In this document: piece by piece, positions 62,101-64,000 of the stretch
Numbering within the stretch: position 1 is the first letter of the stretch
Layout: each line of letters opens with the position of its first letter
NCBI GenBank assembly: GCA_949987705.1
Contig: CATLJY010000036.1
Location: 124,001 to 188,000, forward strand
Direction: 5' to 3'
Origin: Thereva unica
Taxonomy: Eukaryota > Arthropoda > Insecta > Diptera > Therevidae
Length of the DNA: 64,000 bases
Program-made: the position numbers and the translations under genes
Notes under the pieces: generated by a model
Seen by the model: only the letters and a program-made list of their open reading frames with translations
Databases searched by the model: none
Told to the model about the DNA's origin: nothing

Positions 62101-64000
62101 CAAAACGACAAATTTTATCCAAAATTGCTAAACTATTCGATCCTCTCGGCTGGTTGAGCCCTGTTATTATCTCTGGGAAAATTTTAATACAAAAACTATG
62201 GTTGGCCAAGGTAGATTGGGACTCAAATATTCCCGACACCCTCAAACAAGAATGGCACAATTTTACAGATACACTACAAATAATTGAAAGCATCGAAATA
62301 CCTAGGTGGATTAATTATCTGGCTTCCGCAAAAATCGAATTCCATGGGTTTTGTGACAGTTCTGAACGAGCTTATGCTGCTGTAATATACGCAAGAGTTC
62401 AGCAAAGCGACGGGGCAATCAGTACTCATCTGCTTTTATCAAAAACTAGAGTCGCTCCAATAAAAACCTTGTCACTCCCACGTTTAGAATTATGTGGGGC
62501 TCACCTACTATCCAAGCTGGTTAAAAAACTTCGAGACAATTTACGAAGAACCGCCCCAGTTTATCTATGGACAGACTCCACTATTGTCCTCACGTGGCTG
62601 ACCAATCATCCAAACCGGTGGAAGACATTCGTTGCCAACCGAATCTCGGATATCCACAATAACTTTCCAGAAAATATTTGGCGACATGTTAGATCCGAAC
62701 ATAACCCCGCTGACCTAGCATCACGAGGAGCCACTAAAGCAGATCTGATTTCCCGATCTCTTTGGTGGGAAGGACCAGAATGGCTTCGGGAACCTGAAAC
62801 AGAGTGGCCCCAAATGTCTCACCTTGAACCATCAAAAGCCGCCGAAGAAGAAATGAAAAGAGTTAAAACTTTTCAGGTTAACGTGGAAACTGAAAACATA
62901 ATAGATCGATTTTCTAATTTTACCAGAGCATGTCGCGTAATAGCCTACTGTCGGCGATTCTGGAAGAAGAATCGCTCCCCTTATCTCACTGCAGAAGAAA
63001 TTCAGGAGGCCAAATTAACCCTGATCAGGCTGAGTCAATTGCAGCATTATCCTGACGAAATAATAAGTCTGCGGAAAAGAGAAAACATCAACAAGAGAAG
63101 TAGCTTACTTTCACTCAATCCATTTCTAGACGACCAAGATGTATTACGGGTCGGAGGGCGTTTAGAGCATGCAAACCTACCCTTCGAAGAAAAGCATCCA
63201 ATAATCTTGGCTTGTTCCTCAAAGCTCGCAGTCTTACTTATCAGACATATCCATCAAGTTACCATGCACGGTGGCCCGAATCTCACACTTACGACTCTGA
63301 GGAAAACTTACTGGATACCTAGAGCAAAATCCGTCATTAGAAGCCAGTGGCATCAGTGCATCATTTGCTCGCGATGGAGACAGCAGCCAACAACGCAAAT
63401 AATGGGCAATTTACCTAAATTACGAACGGAGTTAACGAGACCCTTCGCTACAGTCGGCATCGATTTCGCTGGACCCATTAACATAAAATTAAGTAAGCTG
63501 CGAAACTCAAAGACAGCCAAAGCGTATATAGCAGTTTTCGTGTGTTTCGCTACAAAAGCTCTACACATAGAAGCGGTATCGGATCTGACATCCGAAGCAT
63601 TCGTCGCCGCACTGAGAAGGTTTTTCTCTAGACGAGGTGTTTCAAGAGACATTTACACTGATAATGGAACCAACTTTGTAGGCGCTTCCAGATCATTGGA
63701 TAAAGAAATAGAAAGTGCCTTGAAAAACAACATCCCAATAGCTGCAGAAAGGTATGCAAATCATAAGGTTAACTGGCATTTTATCCCACCAGCAGCCCCG
63801 CATTTTGGTGGATTATGGGAGGCTGGCGTAAAATCTATCAAATACCACCTACGCAGAGTGATTGGACAAAGTTTATTAACGTTTGAGGAACTAATGACGA
63901 CTCTCACCCAGATCGAGGCAGTTCTTAACTCCCGTCCATTGTGTCCACTTTCTGAGAATCCGGAAGACCTTACGTGTTTAACACCAGCTCATTTTCTTAT
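59145..64000 (+). CDS. BEL/Pao gag-pol polyprotein, apparently intact, 3' end outside (element F)
   Basis: The ATG (MSKTPTESSSYDTLLDIQSA) opens a frame that I followed to the window edge at LTPAHFLI, about 1618 codons, without a stop in the parts I read. Zinc knuckles CLNCLGKYHALSKC and CNVCKQKHHTLLH, protease ALIDPGSQATF, RT FYVDDVLAG, RNase H FCDSSERAYAAVIY and WTDSTIVLTW are all present. So are integrase DFAGP, TDNGTNFVGA and GGLWEAGVKS. All catalytic residues are in place, so this copy and E are the likely autonomous Pao elements that could help C and D. Confidence 0.92.
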   Translation, partial: MSKTPTESSSYDTLLDIQSALIEQMHKFMVNIKKAAIPKRTHGFYVSRVNGWHDLWHQFAANDLRISQTPENSNHPYFTEDLFSAQEQIYYEFKGELIDHVSRLEQPANTSRHNQDVNTTLSASTSGKTHTSLPRISLPTFSGNYNDWISFRDLYLSVIHQNSDLENVQKFHYLKTTLTGDAANVIKQFSVTNANYSSAWKALTERYENTRVLVFSLLRTFTSQQKITAESASAIKSLLDTTSEALASLENLKVNISNWDPLVIHLLVQKLPPETHKAWEESIGDSYDVPTWPSFKKFLETRFRTLEAIGSNKAKEKCADGPNNTSKNLIQNFFNSNSACELCSENHGLRSCPRFLKLDVRAKIKVAKAKKYCLNCLGKYHALSKCLSKNRCNVCKQKHHTLLHLSGGKSQNVPGNHHVGNDSRSIRASPPIHDTNNHTDAATPNILTHFTNERRQVLLATAIVFIKTKQGLQSVRALIDPGSQATFITKAVLQRLKIKTTSTTVRMFGLMNTETANSQKMAKFIIQDTNANNNIEVNAIVLDQLTELLPSTKIKPQKWDHLQELKLADPAFNTPGKIDLLIGADIYPSILLDGLKLGPNGSPAAQNTIFGWILTGPTGNQNANNKVEIVSYVNTVDDCLFDIKKFWEIEECSLPKVDTPEDTFCESYFAKTHYRKSNGSYVVRLPFKALLEKNQVMLGASRQIALRRLIHSEKSAERKGMLQNYNEVVKEYLTLNQMEEITANQPGGEPWKGNYLPHHAVFKEASTTTKLRVVFDASCKTGSGISLNESLLTGPALQQDITTLLLNWRFHRYVFSADIEKMYRQIWIHPDDVDYQRILWRPTPKHAIKDYRLLTVTFGVSCAPYLAIRTLHQLAEDEKSTFPNASECLQNDFYVDDVLAGRDTIEEINLLKHELKALLNKGKFPLRKFSANHQDILTDLPKDEISTEALLQLQEDPTIKALGLSWHPQDDVFRYKLNINLAGPLTKRQILSKIAKLFDPLGWLSPVIISGKILIQKLWLAKVDWDSNIPDTLKQEWHNFTDTLQIIESIEIPRWINYLASAKIEFHGFCDSSERAYAAVIYARVQQSDGAISTHLLLSKTRVAPIKTLSLPRLELCGAHLLSKLVKKLRDNLRRTAPVYLWTDSTIVLTWLTNHPNRWKTFVANRISDIHNNFPENIWRHVRSEHNPADLASRGATKADLISRSLWWEGPEWLREPETEWPQMSHLEPSKAAEEEMKRVKTFQVNVETENIIDRFSNFTRACRVIAYCRRFWKKNRSPYLTAEEIQEAKLTLIRLSQLQHYPDEIISLRKRENINKRSSLLSLNPFLDDQDVLRVGGRLEHANLPFEEKHPIILACSSKLAVLLIRHIHQVTMHGGPNLTLTTLRKTYWIPRAKSVIRSQWHQCIICSRWRQQPTTQIMGNLPKLRTELTRPFATVGIDFAGPINIKLSKLRNSKTAKAYIAVFVCFATKALHIEAVSDLTSEAFVAALRRFFSRRGVSRDIYTDNGTNFVGASRSLDKEIESALKNNIPIAAERYANHKVNWHFIPPAAPHFGGLWEAGVKSIKYHLRRVIGQSLLTFEELMTTLTQIEAVLNSRPLCPLSENPEDLTCLTPAHFL

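Larger units (their letters stand above)
58474..64000 (+). mobile_element. BEL/Pao element F, runs off the right edge
   Basis: LTR, primer site, leader and polyprotein follow in the normal order. The integrase continues beyond base 64000. Confidence 0.9.

Overview
The window looks like an insect nuclear genome, probably heterochromatic. It holds remains of a large insect dsDNA virus that have been cut up by many layers of retrotransposons and DNA transposons. The virus belongs in the broad baculovirus/nudivirus/filamentous/hytrosavirus group. The evidence is a broken pif-5 (ODV-E56) gene, BRO-type genes, a thymidylate kinase fragment, a viral-type matrix metalloprotease, a subtilase fragment, a serpin-like fragment, homologous-region-like repeat arrays, and TAAG late-promoter motifs just upstream of several start codons. 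Nothing in the window fixes the host species. Errantivirus-type Gypsy with env, BEL/Pao, a jockey/CR1-type LINE, hAT and PIF/Harbinger MITEs all fit a fly or another holometabolous insect.

Layout. 1-~5400: BEL/Pao element A, lacking its 5' end and carrying a gag deletion. ~5400-7554: viral DNA with two BRO-like genes, a 33-bp tandem array and a promoter-like repeat. 7555-27715: a Gypsy/errantivirus (B) inserted in the virus with a CGCG target duplication. BEL/Pao element D (~13100-26668) sits in its env. BEL/Pao element C (13432-19489, duplication CGCCG) sits in D's 5' LTR, and a PIF/Harbinger MITE (24728-25141, duplication TTA) sits in D's 3' LTR. 27716-30752: virus again (hairpin repeat, thymidylate kinase, a 202-aa orphan, a 91-aa protein, pif-5, and the 3' end of a split gene). 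30753-39300: BEL/Pao element E, with near-identical LTRs, an ATCTC duplication and an intact 1770-aa polyprotein. 39301-~47700: virus (5' half of the split gene, a ~390-aa orphan, subtilase, metalloprotease split by a foldback element, a 79-aa protein, a 558-aa orphan, a repeat protein, repeat arrays). ~47725-52640: LINE on the minus strand, split by a 2.3-kb hAT-like element (50022-52338, 8-bp duplication). ~53479-58470: virus (Ser-rich repeat protein, membrane-anchored repeat protein, repeat array, serpin fragment, small zinc-ribbon ORF). ~58474-64000: BEL/Pao element F, with an apparently intact polyprotein that runs off the window.

The viral genes no longer work as a set. Nearly every recognisable one has a frameshift, an in-frame stop, a missing start or an insertion. 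Several transposon insertions carry clean target-site duplications inside viral coding or repeat DNA, and one has its empty site preserved in a second copy of the repeat. Viral DNA was therefore in place before the transposons arrived. This is best read as an endogenized, decaying virus rather than a resident replicating one. The only long non-transposon frame still open is the 558-aa orphan at 43604-45280.
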